Below the pieces are notes generated by a model. It saw only the letters and a list, made by a program, of their open reading frames with translations, ran no database searches and was not told the origin of the DNA. Source: Dehalococcoidia bacterium (GTDB lineage Bacteria > Chloroflexota > Dehalococcoidia > GIF9 > UBA5629). From it: a stretch of 64,000 nucleotides of DNA. Position numbers and translations under genes: made by a program. This document shows positions 1-8,669 of this stretch, one piece after another (the first letter of the stretch is position 1; the number at the start of each line of letters is the position of its first letter). The stretch spans positions 1,054,001-1,118,000 of the forward strand of contig JBAZEK010000001.1 of NCBI GenBank assembly GCA_041653995.1, given 5' to 3'.

Positions 1-54
1 AGTATGTCAACAGACAGCAGTCCGAATAAAGACGGTACACAACCGGTAATACAC

Positions 55-83
55 TTGACAGAATGTATAGTATGCTTTACAAT
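55..83 (+). promoter_or_regulatory. sigma70-type promoter for the DUF2178-like gene
   Basis: The -35 box TTGACA (55-60) is followed by a 17-nt spacer and the -10 box TACAAT (78-83). A Shine-Dalgarno sequence (AGGAG) and the ATG at 115 follow. It is a near-consensus housekeeping promoter and probably drives both the membrane protein and the XRE regulator behind it. Confidence 0.7.
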
Positions 84-114
84 TAGTATAATAAACTATA
101 TAGGAGACGTTGTA

Positions 115-495
115 ATGCAAGTAAGCAGATTCCGAGTCTACAGGGCGATTATAGCCGCCGGGCTGGCCGTTGCCGTGGCGATTGCGATCGCCACCGATAT
201 CCCCTTAATCGCGCTGGTCGCGGTTGTCGTTGCTATCGCGCTTGCCATAGTTCTGGAACGCCGCAACAAAGAGATCGTGCGGGATGAGCGGATCCAGCAG
301 ATCGGCGGGAGGGCCGCCACTGCATCTTTCAACAGCGTGATTATACTGGCGGCTGTGGCCGCGCTGGGCGCTGCCCTTTTCCGCAATCAATTGCCTGAAA
401 ATATTGTATTCGTCGGCAACATCATGGGCTATTTCGTCTGCATCGCCATAATACTGCACCTGTGCTTTTACGCATATTTCAGCCGCAAGCTTTAG
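115..495 (+). CDS. DUF2178-like small membrane protein
   Basis: A 126-residue integral membrane protein. Two hydrophobic stretches (about residues 9-48) precede a charged cytoplasmic segment (ERRNKEIVRDERIQQIGGRA, about 50-69), and two more membrane spans follow. A membrane hairpin, a 'DER...IGGRA' loop and a second hairpin is the pattern of DUF2178 proteins, which are commonly encoded next to a small XRE regulator, as here. The ATG at 115 is chosen over an upstream in-frame ATG at 4 because it has the ribosome-binding site and lies downstream of the promoter. Molecular function is unknown; regulation by the adjacent repressor is inferred. Confidence 0.7.
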   Translation: MQVSRFRVYRAIIAAGLAVAVAIAIATDIPLIALVAVVVAIALAIVLERRNKEIVRDERIQQIGGRAATASFNSVIILAAVAALGAALFRNQLPENIVFVGNIMGYFVCIAIILHLCFYAYFSRKL

Positions 496-504
496 GGTGT
501 AAAT

Positions 505-741
505 ATGAAAAACAGGTTAAAGGTATTCCGGGCCATGCACGACCTCACACAGGAGGCGCTGGCCGATCGATTGCGCGTGACCAGGCAGACGGTCATATCC
601 ATCGAAAACGGCAAATACGACCCTTCCCTGCCGCTTGCCTTCCGTATCGCCAATCTTTTTAACGTGAAAATCGAGGACGTCTTCTTCTACGAAGGTGGTC
701 CGGGTGAGTTCCACGGCTATCCACCCAGGTCTGAAAAATGA
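505..741 (+). CDS. small XRE-family transcriptional regulator
   Basis: A 78-residue helix-turn-helix protein. The HTH covers about residues 5-58, with the recognition region QEALADRLRVTRQTVISIEN and the typical ending 'LF.V.IEDVFFYE'. It is of the compact YozG/Cro type in which the whole protein is one DNA-binding domain. It starts 9 nt after the membrane protein stop codon, so the two are probably cotranscribed and the regulator likely controls its own operon. Ligand and targets cannot be read from the sequence. Confidence 0.85.
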   Translation: MKNRLKVFRAMHDLTQEALADRLRVTRQTVISIENGKYDPSLPLAFRIANLFNVKIEDVFFYEGGPGEFHGYPPRSEK

Positions 742-760
742 AGCCGCCGCAAAGAAGCAG

Positions 761-1144
761 TCATGCCTTCCCAAAAGCGCCCTGGAGTATCAGTAGAGCC
801 GAAATTGTAAAAATAACCGGACAAAGTCTATATGGAATAAAATCGATTTGGGCGCCTGTAAACAGCGACAGCACTGCCATCGCTATCAGCATGACCGCTG
901 CTGATACAAACACAACTTTCCGTGATTTCAGATTACTGTAGTTGAGTGCTGCAACGAGAATTACCAACCCTCCCAGGAATAAGAGCGTCAGGCCTTCATT
1001 TATCCATTCCATCAAAACTATTCTTGTATTGTCGACTGAAATGGCGCCGAATCCATCGACAACCGAATCAGTGGGAATCAAGTGAGCAATACCCCATAAG
1101 ATACACAGTGCGCCACCGATTATAACCAATACTTTCCTGGCCAT
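761..1144 (-). CDS. four-span membrane protein of unknown function
   Basis: A 127-residue protein with four predicted membrane segments (about residues 5-25, 46-66, 74-95 and 103-123) and little soluble sequence. The ATG at 1144 is preferred to a GTG at 1150 because the AAGGAG ribosome-binding site (1157-1152) is 7 nt from the ATG but only 1 nt from the GTG. It is convergent with the XRE gene. I do not recognise the family; the shape is like small DoxX/DUF-type membrane proteins, but no motif supports a function. Confidence 0.6.
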   Translation of the reverse strand: MARKVLVIIGGALCILWGIAHLIPTDSVVDGFGAISVDNTRIVLMEWINEGLTLLFLGGLVILVAALNYSNLKSRKVVFVSAAVMLIAMAVLSLFTGAQIDFIPYRLCPVIFTISALLILQGAFGKA

Positions 1145-1254
1145 CTTCACACTCCTTCAATTTGTTACCGCACCATCCAGTTCAGGCAGCTGCCCAATCA
1201 ATTACAATAGTATCCCATCCGACCTCCCATAGTCATCACGCCATTTTCATTTCA

Positions 1255-1278
1255 GTAATCTCACGACTGTTTCTTAAA
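1255..1278 (+). repeat. 24-bp direct repeat, left copy, flanking the mazEF-like pair
   Basis: The sequence GTAATCTCACGACTGTTTCTTAAA here recurs at 1924-1947 with a single T/C difference. The copies are 669 bp apart and sit immediately outside the toxin-antitoxin pair. Confidence 0.8.
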
Positions 1279-1281
1279 TAT

Positions 1282-1302
1282 GGTATGATAATATGTAATA
1301 CC
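1282..1302. promoter_or_regulatory. candidate operator/promoter of the toxin-antitoxin pair
   Basis: An inverted repeat GGTAT (1282-1286) / ATACC (1298-1302) overlaps a TATGAT -10-like element (1284-1289) just upstream of the AGGAGG ribosome-binding site of the antitoxin. RHH antitoxins usually bind such palindromes to autoregulate; binding here is inference. Confidence 0.4.
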
Positions 1303-1313
1303 AGGAGGTCATA

Positions 1314-1556
1314 ATGGGCAAGGAAAAGATAGCGATCACTATTGATGGGCAGCTTGTCAGCGAACTTGACGGGCTGGTGGGTAAAAACGTCTTTCAGAGC
1401 CGCAGCCAGGCTATTCAGGAAGCTGTCCATGAAAAACTTATGCGAATCAGAAAGACCCGCCTGGCGGAAGAGTGCGCCAAACTTAATCCTTCATTTGAAA
1501 GAGCCCTCTCCGAGGACGGATTTGAAGGGGATATTAAACAGTGGCCGGAATACTGA
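1314..1556 (+). CDS. ribbon-helix-helix antitoxin (MazE-type)
   Basis: An 80-residue protein whose N-terminal half (about residues 4-47) has the ribbon-helix-helix pattern 'KIAITIDGQLV..LD..V....F.SRSQAIQEAV'. The acidic C-terminal tail (about 50-80) is the usual toxin-neutralising part. A strong AGGAGG precedes the ATG. The stop codon overlaps the start of the downstream toxin by 16 nt, showing translational coupling. It should bind its own promoter as a dimer and inhibit the MazF-like partner. Confidence 0.85.
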   Translation: MGKEKIAITIDGQLVSELDGLVGKNVFQSRSQAIQEAVHEKLMRIRKTRLAEECAKLNPSFERALSEDGFEGDIKQWPEY

Positions 1557-1876
1557 GGGGAGAGATCCGCTGGGCGGACTTAAGCCCAACTCGGGGACAT
1601 GAACAAACGGGTTTGCGCCCCGTGCTCGTTGTCAGTCACGACGTTTTCAATGAACGCTCGGGCACCGCTATTGTAGTCGCAATCACGAGTCAGCTGCAGC
1701 AGGCTGGTTTTCCACTTGTCCTGGAGTTGAAAACGGGAGGCCTTCCCAAGCGTTCATGGGCAAAAATCAGCCAGATCAGGACCGTTTCAACTGAAAGGCT
1801 GGGCAATAAAGTCGGTAGATTATCCCACGAAGAGCTGGCAAAAATCATCGATGGTCTGAACGAAATCGTTGCATAA
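1541..1876 (+). CDS. mazF: MazF-family mRNA interferase toxin
   Basis: A 111-residue MazF/PemK-fold protein with a GTG start. Recognisable features are the N-terminal 'RGEIRWADLSPTRGHEQTGLRPVLVVSHD' region with the conserved RG-E-W-D-L strand and R-P-V-L-V-V strand, 'TAIVVAITSQ', and 'SWAKISQIRTVS..RL' near residue 80. Members of this family are sequence-specific endoribonucleases that cleave mRNA and arrest growth when the antitoxin is lost. It overlaps the antitoxin gene. The whole pair is bracketed by a 24-bp direct repeat, suggesting it arrived or moves as a cassette. Confidence 0.9.
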   Translation: MAGILRGEIRWADLSPTRGHEQTGLRPVLVVSHDVFNERSGTAIVVAITSQLQQAGFPLVLELKTGGLPKRSWAKISQIRTVSTERLGNKVGRLSHEELAKIIDGLNEIVA

Positions 1877-1923
1877 ATATACGCCGGGCAGCTTCGAGAA
1901 AAACATACTGCATTATTATTTAG

Positions 1924-1947
1924 GTAATCTCACGACTGCTTCTTAAA
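1924..1947 (+). repeat. 24-bp direct repeat, right copy, flanking the mazEF-like pair
   Basis: Matches 1255-1278 at 23 of 24 positions. It lies 47 nt beyond the toxin stop codon. Confidence 0.8.
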
Positions 1948-1980
1948 CAGGCATGCAACCTGCATCACCAACCTGCCGGG

Positions 1981-2009
1981 TTGAATTCACCGGTCACTGG
2001 TGATAGTAT
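1981..2009 (+). promoter_or_regulatory. promoter with palindrome in the spacer, ahead of the leader peptide/rsgA unit
   Basis: TTGAAT (1981-1986), a 17-nt spacer and TAGTAT (2004-2009). The spacer itself (1987-2003) is an imperfect palindrome with 7 of 8 positions paired around a central C, so it could be an operator. A leader ORF with a strong ribosome-binding site starts 33 nt after the -10 box. Confidence 0.5.
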
Positions 2010-2042
2010 TTCCAACATAATACGCATAAAGGAGGACTATTG

Positions 2043-2096
2043 ATGCTTGCCATTTTAATAACTGCGGATATTACATCCCTTGAGGTTTCAGGCTAG
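2043..2096 (+). CDS. 17-residue leader peptide upstream of rsgA-like gene
   Basis: A short ORF encoding MLAILITADITSLEVSG, preceded by a near-perfect AAAGGAGG (2028-2035) at good spacing. It ends 33 nt before an intrinsic terminator, itself followed by a long structured leader and the GTPase gene. That order (promoter, strong RBS, tiny peptide, terminator, resistance or ribosome-related gene) is the layout of translation-sensing attenuators such as those ahead of erm, cfr and ABC-F genes. No peptide function beyond ribosome stalling is proposed. The call rests on layout only. Confidence 0.55.
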   Translation: MLAILITADITSLEVSG

Positions 2097-2129
2097 ATAC
2101 CATATCATCGTTTAACCGATAGATTGCCG

Positions 2130-2155
2130 GTCGTTCCGCAGGGAACGGCTTTTTT
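2130..2155 (+). terminator. intrinsic terminator/attenuator between leader peptide and rsgA
   Basis: A stem of 8 bp (2130-2137 with 2142-2149, one G-T pair), a GCAG loop and a run of six T (2150-2155). It lies inside the 5' leader of the GTPase gene, so it probably acts as a conditional attenuator rather than ending an upstream operon. Confidence 0.7.
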
Positions 2156-2266
2156 GTTCTTCTCCTGATCAGGAAGTAAGGCTTAATTACGCACGGGGTG
2201 TGAGTCCGTGGATTATTCGACATTGAATAATGTCCTGATTAACTTACTTTCGAAAAGGAGCAAGAA
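2156..2266 (+). promoter_or_regulatory. structured 5' leader of rsgA-like gene
   Basis: Contains the palindrome TCCTGATCAGGA (2163-2174) and a 7-bp hairpin (2212-2218 with 2225-2231). The stretch GGAAGTAAG.CTTAA near 2172 can pair with TTAACTTACTTTC near 2240. Together with the upstream terminator this leader offers alternative RNA folds. The ribosome-binding site AAAAGGAG is at about 2253-2260. Confidence 0.4.
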
Positions 2267-3376
2267 TTGAATATAGCTTCAAACCATTCACGAACACCCA
2301 ACCTCCAGGATATAGGGTGGAATTCGTTTTTTCAGAAGAGCTACCGGGCGTTGCAAATCCCGGACACCATGCCTGCCAGAGTCATCACCGAACTCAAGGA
2401 TGCTTTTCAGGTTTACACTGAATGCGGGGAATTGACTGCCGCGGTTTCAGGCAGGATGAGACACTTCGCTGAAAGTGAAGAACGATATCCGGCCGTCGGC
2501 GACTGGGTTGTCATCAAACGGCTGAATAACGAACGGAAAGCGGTAATCCATGCCGTACTGCCGAGAAAGAGCAAATTCTCCAGGAAAGTTGCCGGGGAAC
2601 GTACCGAAGAGCAGATTGTCTCGGCTAACATAGACACCGTTTTCATTGTCAGCGCTATGGACGGCGGCAGGAACTTCAATCTCCGGCGGATTGAGCGATA
2701 TCTCACACTTGCCTGGAGCAGCGGCGCCACCCCGGTAGTTGTCCTCAATAAAGTCGACCTGTGCACGGATATCGATACGCCCGTTCACGAAGTCGAGACT
2801 GTCGCTCCGGGCATATCCATTCACCCGGTCAGCGCCCGTGAGAAAATCGGTCTGGATGCGCTCACAGCTTACCTGGGAAGAGGAAAAACGACTGCTTTTC
2901 TGGGCTCCTCGGGCGTGGGCAAATCCGCACTGATCAATGCGCTGCTCGGCGTGGAGAGACAGAAGACGGGAGAGGTCCGGGGAGACGACCGCATGGGCAG
3001 GCACACCACGACCAGACGCGAACTGATCATCCTTCCCGGCGGCGGCATGGTGATTGATACGCCGGGTATGAGGGAAATCCAGATGTGGGCCGGAGAAGAG
3101 GACCTGCAGGCGGCATTTCAAGATATCGAGATGCTGGCCGGACAATGCCGCTTCAGCGATTGCAGTCACAACACGGAATCCGGCTGCGCCGTAAAAGCAG
3201 CAATCGCCAGGGGCGCTCTTGACCCATCCAGGCTGGAGAGCTTCAGGAAACTGCAGAGGGAAATAGATTACCTTGCATACAGGGAAGAGCATGGTACACG
3301 CCTGTACGAAAAGCTCAGATGGAAGAAAGTAGCTAAGCTGGTGAAAGAAATAAAGCATAATCCCAAGAATCGTTAA
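2267..3376 (+). CDS. rsgA: RsgA-like circularly permuted ribosome-associated GTPase
   Basis: A 369-residue protein with a TTG start 6 nt after AAAAGGAG. Order of parts: an N-terminal OB-fold region (about 35-110), a circularly permuted GTPase in which the G4 motif NKVD (about 161-164) precedes the G1 motif GSSGVGKS (about 213-220) and the G3 motif DTPG, and a C-terminal zinc knuckle (CRFSDCSHNTESGC). RsgA homologues bind the 30S subunit and act in late small-subunit maturation. The leader peptide and attenuator in front suggest induction when translation is disturbed, unlike a purely constitutive rsgA. The gene could be a second, stress-type paralogue; no other copy is visible here. Confidence 0.9.
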   Translation: MNIASNHSRTPNLQDIGWNSFFQKSYRALQIPDTMPARVITELKDAFQVYTECGELTAAVSGRMRHFAESEERYPAVGDWVVIKRLNNERKAVIHAVLPRKSKFSRKVAGERTEEQIVSANIDTVFIVSAMDGGRNFNLRRIERYLTLAWSSGATPVVVLNKVDLCTDIDTPVHEVETVAPGISIHPVSAREKIGLDALTAYLGRGKTTAFLGSSGVGKSALINALLGVERQKTGEVRGDDRMGRHTTTRRELIILPGGGMVIDTPGMREIQMWAGEEDLQAAFQDIEMLAGQCRFSDCSHNTESGCAVKAAIARGALDPSRLESFRKLQREIDYLAYREEHGTRLYEKLRWKKVAKLVKEIKHNPKNR

Positions 3377-3443
3377 CCGGCTGCAGACGTTTGAACCAAT
3401 AGTCTCCCTCGCATCATTCTTGATCGCAGGGGGGCTATCAGTT

Positions 3444-3472
3444 TTGACCATTTGATTAATAATTGCTACAGT
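3444..3472 (+). promoter_or_regulatory. promoter and candidate Fur/PerR box for the regulator-katG operon
   Basis: TTGACC (3444-3449), a 17-nt spacer and TACAGT (3467-3472). An AT-rich interrupted palindrome, ATTAATAA..N9..TTATTGAT (about 3454-3478), overlaps the -10 region, the usual place for a Fur-family operator. Autoregulation is inferred. Confidence 0.5.
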
Positions 3473-3498
3473 TATTGATATCAGGATGTATTACTAAT

Positions 3499-3909
3499 AT
3501 GATAAGAAGGAAGACGAGGCAGAGGATGGCTATCATAGAGGTGCTTAAAGGGGTCAGGACACATCCTTCCGCCGGCTGGATTTATGATGAAGTCCGTAAA
3601 AAGCTGCCGCACGTAAGCAAAGGGACTATCTATCGTAATCTGAATGTATTAGAAGATGAGGGGGCGATAATTGAGTTGAACGTAGACGGAGTGGTTGGAA
3701 GGTATGAAATCAGACAGGACAATCATTACCACTTTATATGTGAGAAATGTGGACATATCTTCGATCTCAATGAGCCCATTGAAGCCGAACTAAATGTAAG
3801 GTACGCCAAGAAAACGGGTTTCAAGATTACACACCACCTGCTGGAATTCAGGGGACTTTGTAAAGACTGTCAACGAATCGTAGATAAAAATAAAAGAAAG
3901 GGGGGATAA
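3499..3909 (+). CDS. Fur-family regulator (PerR-like) ahead of katG
   Basis: A 136-residue Fur-family protein counted from the ATG at 3499; an upstream TTG at 3463 gives an unneeded extension that overlaps the promoter. The winged helix is N-terminal (about 1-75, 'HVSKGTIYRNLNVLEDEGAI'). The metal site residues are visible: His in 'THPS', HYH, the Asp in 'CGHIFD', and two CxxC pairs (CEKC, CKDC) for structural zinc. Four nucleotides separate it from katG, so it should control peroxide defence in cis. The residue equivalent to Asp85 of Bacillus PerR is Glu here (in 'YEIRQ'), a Fur-like choice associated with low peroxide sensitivity. Confidence 0.88.
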   Translation: MIRRKTRQRMAIIEVLKGVRTHPSAGWIYDEVRKKLPHVSKGTIYRNLNVLEDEGAIIELNVDGVVGRYEIRQDNHYHFICEKCGHIFDLNEPIEAELNVRYAKKTGFKITHHLLEFRGLCKDCQRIVDKNKRKGG

Positions 3910-3913
3910 TTTA

Positions 3914-6157
<2,244 letters not shown>

Positions 6158-6173
6158 TACCATAAACGCTTTT

Positions 6174-6212
6174 CTGTGATTCAAAGGTAACAATGTTACC
6201 TTTGAATCACAG
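6174..6212. repeat. 39-bp perfect palindrome downstream of katG
   Basis: Two 19-nt arms (from CTGTGATTCAAAGG at 6174) are exact reverse complements around a single central A. As RNA it would form a very long hairpin after the katG stop codon. No T-run follows, so it is either a factor-independent stabiliser/terminator without a U tract or a protein-binding site. Confidence 0.75.
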
Positions 6213-6273
6213 TAGCAATCCATTATGAACCCGCAGGCAGGGCAGAATGACTATGCTATGATAGATACTCACA

Positions 6274-7578
6274 ATGGTCTATTTCGAAATAATCATCATT
6301 ATCTTTTTGACTATGCTCAACGGCTTGCTCGCCATGTCCGAGCTTGCTATTGTCTCTTCACGTAAAAGCCGTCTTGAACAGATGATGAAAAACGGGGACA
6401 AGGGGGCGCGTTCAGCTCTCCGGCTCCTCGAGAATCCCAGCCGGTTCCTTTCAACCGTCCAGATAGGCATCACTCTTATCGGCCTGATCGCCGGTGCATT
6501 TAGTGGAGCAACGATCGGACACCGCCTTGGGCTTTGGCTGGATTCCTTTCCAGTGATCTCACCATATGGTGACATACTGGGTATAGGTGTTACGGTTATA
6601 GCCATTACGTATTTATCTGTGATAATAGGTGAACTCGTCCCAAAGCGGATTGCCTTTGCCCAACCTGAGAGGATTGCTGCTTCCATTGCCAGGCCAATGC
6701 AGGTGCTCTCGCTCATATTCACGCCTGCGGTCTGGTTGCTTCACGTATCAACCGAAGGAGTGTTGCGTGTATTCCACATGTCGGCAAACAGGGAAACAAG
6801 CATCACTGAAGATGAGGTCAAATCACTCATCACCGAAGGGACAAGAGCGGGTGTCTTTGCTCCGCAAGAAAAGGAGATGATCGATGGTGTACTCAGGCTG
6901 GCAGACCGCCCGGTAAGAGCAATCATGACACCGCATTCCAAGATAATCTGGTTGGACTTACAATCAGATCGGGATACTATACTCAAGATACTGGAGACCA
7001 ACCGCTTTTCCCGTGTTTTAGTCTGTGATGGAACTCTGGATAAGCCGATTGGCGTTGTGAATGCTAAAGACCTTCTGCCAAAAGCCATGACTTGCGCTGA
7101 TATTAATCTGGCTGATTTGATTACACCTTTGCTTTATGTTCCTGAAAACACATCTATCCTTATACTTCTCAATCAATTCAAGAAAGAAAAGGTGCATGTG
7201 GCCGCCGTAATCGACGAATACGGCATGACTAAAGGGCTGGTCACGCTCACCGATGTAATCGAAGCAGTCGCTGGAGATTTGCCGGAACTTGGCGAAGATA
7301 TGACTCCTGAGATTACCCAAAGAGATGACGGATCGTGGCTGATCGACGGCATGCTGCCGACGGATGAATTGGAATCCATCACCGGCATCAGCGTGGGGAA
7401 AAGTATGAAGATCCTTGCCGGATTCGTAATGGAACAGCTTGGACATATACCGGCAGCAGGTGAGAGCTTCATCTATGGGAGCTATCGGTTTGAAGTGGTG
7501 GACATGGACGGCAACCGTATCGACAAGGTACTCATCCAAAACATTCAAAACGCTGCTGAAGCTCAAAGCTCGGATTAG
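6274..7578 (+). CDS. CNNM/CorC-HlyC family membrane protein with CBS pair
   Basis: A 434-residue protein. The N-terminal CNNM (DUF21) membrane domain (about 1-200) begins with a hydrophobic span and the 'NGLLAMSELAIVSSRKSRLE' signature. A CBS-domain pair follows (about 215-335; 'ITEDEVKSLI', 'VHVAAVIDEYG'), then a C-terminal CorC_HlyC transporter-associated domain (about 345-425). Members are implicated in Mg2+/Co2+ efflux or ion homeostasis; older names call them haemolysins. A TATGAT at 6257-6262 ends 11 nt before the ATG with no clear ribosome-binding site, so the mRNA may be leaderless. It is the last host gene before the integrated element. Confidence 0.9.
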   Translation: MVYFEIIIIIFLTMLNGLLAMSELAIVSSRKSRLEQMMKNGDKGARSALRLLENPSRFLSTVQIGITLIGLIAGAFSGATIGHRLGLWLDSFPVISPYGDILGIGVTVIAITYLSVIIGELVPKRIAFAQPERIAASIARPMQVLSLIFTPAVWLLHVSTEGVLRVFHMSANRETSITEDEVKSLITEGTRAGVFAPQEKEMIDGVLRLADRPVRAIMTPHSKIIWLDLQSDRDTILKILETNRFSRVLVCDGTLDKPIGVVNAKDLLPKAMTCADINLADLITPLLYVPENTSILILLNQFKKEKVHVAAVIDEYGMTKGLVTLTDVIEAVAGDLPELGEDMTPEITQRDDGSWLIDGMLPTDELESITGISVGKSMKILAGFVMEQLGHIPAAGESFIYGSYRFEVVDMDGNRIDKVLIQNIQNAAEAQSSD

Positions 7579-7650
7579 CAATCATTATCTTTGGCTTTGC
7601 CGCTCCCTTTGACGCTCGCCCGCCCGGTTGCGGGCCGTTTTGATCTGGGT

Positions 7651-7887
7651 TTACATGATGTAGGGCGTGCGGCAGCATTTAAGTGCAACACGATGAGAAC
7701 ATATGGTGGGCGATACTGGATTTGAACCAGTGACCCCCTGTGTGTAAGACAGGTAAAAACCTTTAATTGACTGGAGCTTATTGATAATCTCTAGGGAAGC
7801 CTTACGTTGTCCTGAAAGAATCATGCTCAAATAGCTTTTACTGATACCTAATTCTTTGGCTAATTGACTCTGTGTTAACTTTTTCAT
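7651..7887 (-). CDS. XRE-like HTH protein; probable N-terminal part of the split recombinase
   Basis: The first 44 residues are a Cro/XRE-type helix-turn-helix (SQLAKELGISKSYLSMILSG). From about residue 45 the frame enters the 51-bp att repeat (YLSYTQGVTGSNPVSPT) and then host DNA, giving a junk tail up to residue 78. If the att copies are joined as in a circular form, the frame instead continues without a stop through 19756-19694 into the recombinase, for a total of about 336 residues. It starts directly after the stop of the excisionase-like gene, and GGGTGA lies about 6 nt upstream. The short form may still act as a repressor in the integrated state. Confidence 0.7.
   Translation of the reverse strand: MKKLTQSQLAKELGISKSYLSMILSGQRKASLEIINKLQSIKGFYLSYTQGVTGSNPVSPTICSHRVALKCCRTPYIM
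7704..7754 (-). repeat. attachment site, left copy (displaced 3' half of tRNA-Val)
   Basis: 51 bp identical to 19756-19806, running from the CCA end to the anticodon arm of tRNA-Val. No tRNA 5' half is present here. It lies 125 bp beyond the CorC-like gene. Confidence 0.95.
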
Positions 7888-8142
7888 TTATTTCACCCGC
7901 CTTTTTATATCCTTTAAGCCTGCGTTTCCAATTATCGGTAAATATTGGTACGACTTCTTCTGTCTTCCTTTTGCACTAAAGTTCCCCTGTGGTTTTCTCA
8001 CAAAATGACAGTCTACCTCATCAATAAGCCATCTCCGTCCAATGTAGAGTGCATTAATCCGTCCCTCTGACAAAAGCTTACGAACCCGTCTCTCAGATAT
8101 ACCAAGCCTTTCTGCTGCCTGTGGAACCGTAAGTAGTTTCAT
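7888..8142 (-). CDS. excisionase-like helix-turn-helix protein
   Basis: An 84-residue protein with an N-terminal MerR/excisionase-type winged helix: 'LTVPQAAERLGISERRVRKL' then 'GRINALYIGRRWLIDEVD'. A basic C-terminal tail follows (about residues 55-84). This is the pattern of the 'helix-turn-helix domain, excisionase family' proteins that act as recombination directionality factors. It is first in a leftward pair with the HTH frame that abuts the att site, consistent with control of excision or of recombinase expression. GAAGGT is the ribosome-binding site. Role inferred from family and position. Confidence 0.75.
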   Translation of the reverse strand: MKLLTVPQAAERLGISERRVRKLLSEGRINALYIGRRWLIDEVDCHFVRKPQGNFSAKGRQKKSYQYLPIIGNAGLKDIKRRVK

Positions 8143-8283
8143 TCAATTACCTTCTATCATTTTAATATTATACCGTTATCGGAATAATGTCAAGTATAAT
8201 TACAAGCTAAAATATCTTTTCTTTTTGCCGCATTTTTCCATAATACTCCGCAGAATTTTTTCAAATCGTATTTAAATTAAGTT

Positions 8284-8312
8284 TTAAAAGTTCAAGAATG
8301 AGGGTTTATAAT
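8284..8312 (+). promoter_or_regulatory. candidate promoter of the rightward element transcript
   Basis: TTAAAA (8284-8289), 17-nt spacer and a perfect TATAAT (8307-8312), in the 310-bp divergent region between the leftward HTH pair and the rightward XRE gene. Confidence 0.45.
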
Positions 8313-8386
8313 ATGCATATAAACTGGAAGCATATGGAAGGAAGCACGATAGAAAGTTAGAACGTAAGCAAGCGAGTAAGCAAGAA

Positions 8387-8429
8387 GGAAAGCAGGCGAG
8401 CAGGGAAGCTATGTTGCTTTCCTTTTTTT
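8387..8429 (+). terminator. terminator in the leader of the XRE gene (possible small RNA end)
   Basis: GGAAAGCA (8387-8394) pairs exactly with TGCTTTCC (8415-8422), followed by seven T. With the promoter at 8284-8312 it would define a purine-rich RNA of about 110 nt full of AGCAAG/GCGAG motifs. It could be an attenuator for the XRE gene or a stand-alone small RNA. Confidence 0.55.
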
Positions 8430-8453
8430 AATTTTTTGATTCGGAGGTACGAA

Positions 8454-8669
8454 ATGACTGAAAACAAGGTCAAGGAAATTAGATTGAGCAAATGCATGAA
8501 TCAGAGAGAACTGGCAGAGAGAGCTCATATCTGTCAAACAGCTATTTCAGACATTGAAAGGGGGGTAAGACTACCATGGAAAGCAGCGTCTGAAAAGCTT
8601 GCTATTGCATTGGGTGTCACAATCGAGGAATTATTCCCAAACAATCTTAGGGGAGGTAAAAATTGCTAA
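8454..8669 (+). CDS. XRE-family regulator of the element
   Basis: A 71-residue helix-turn-helix protein from the ATG at 8454, which has GGAGGT six nt upstream; an upstream ATG at 8436 lacks one. The HTH spans about residues 4-58 (NQRELAERAHICQTAISDIE), ending in the usual 'AIALGVTIEELF'. It lies behind a promoter and an internal terminator and overlaps the next gene by 7 nt. It probably represses element transcription. Confidence 0.8.
   Translation: MTENKVKEIRLSKCMNQRELAERAHICQTAISDIERGVRLPWKAASEKLAIALGVTIEELFPNNLRGGKNC

Noticed and set aside
2447..3451. Antisense frame across rsgA
   Set aside because: No motif; the sense strand has complete GTPase and zinc-knuckle motifs.
7704..7754. A second tRNA-Val gene at the left end
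   Set aside because: Only the 3' half (CCA to the anticodon arm) is present; no 5' acceptor or D-arm follows, so it is a displaced att copy, not a tRNA.
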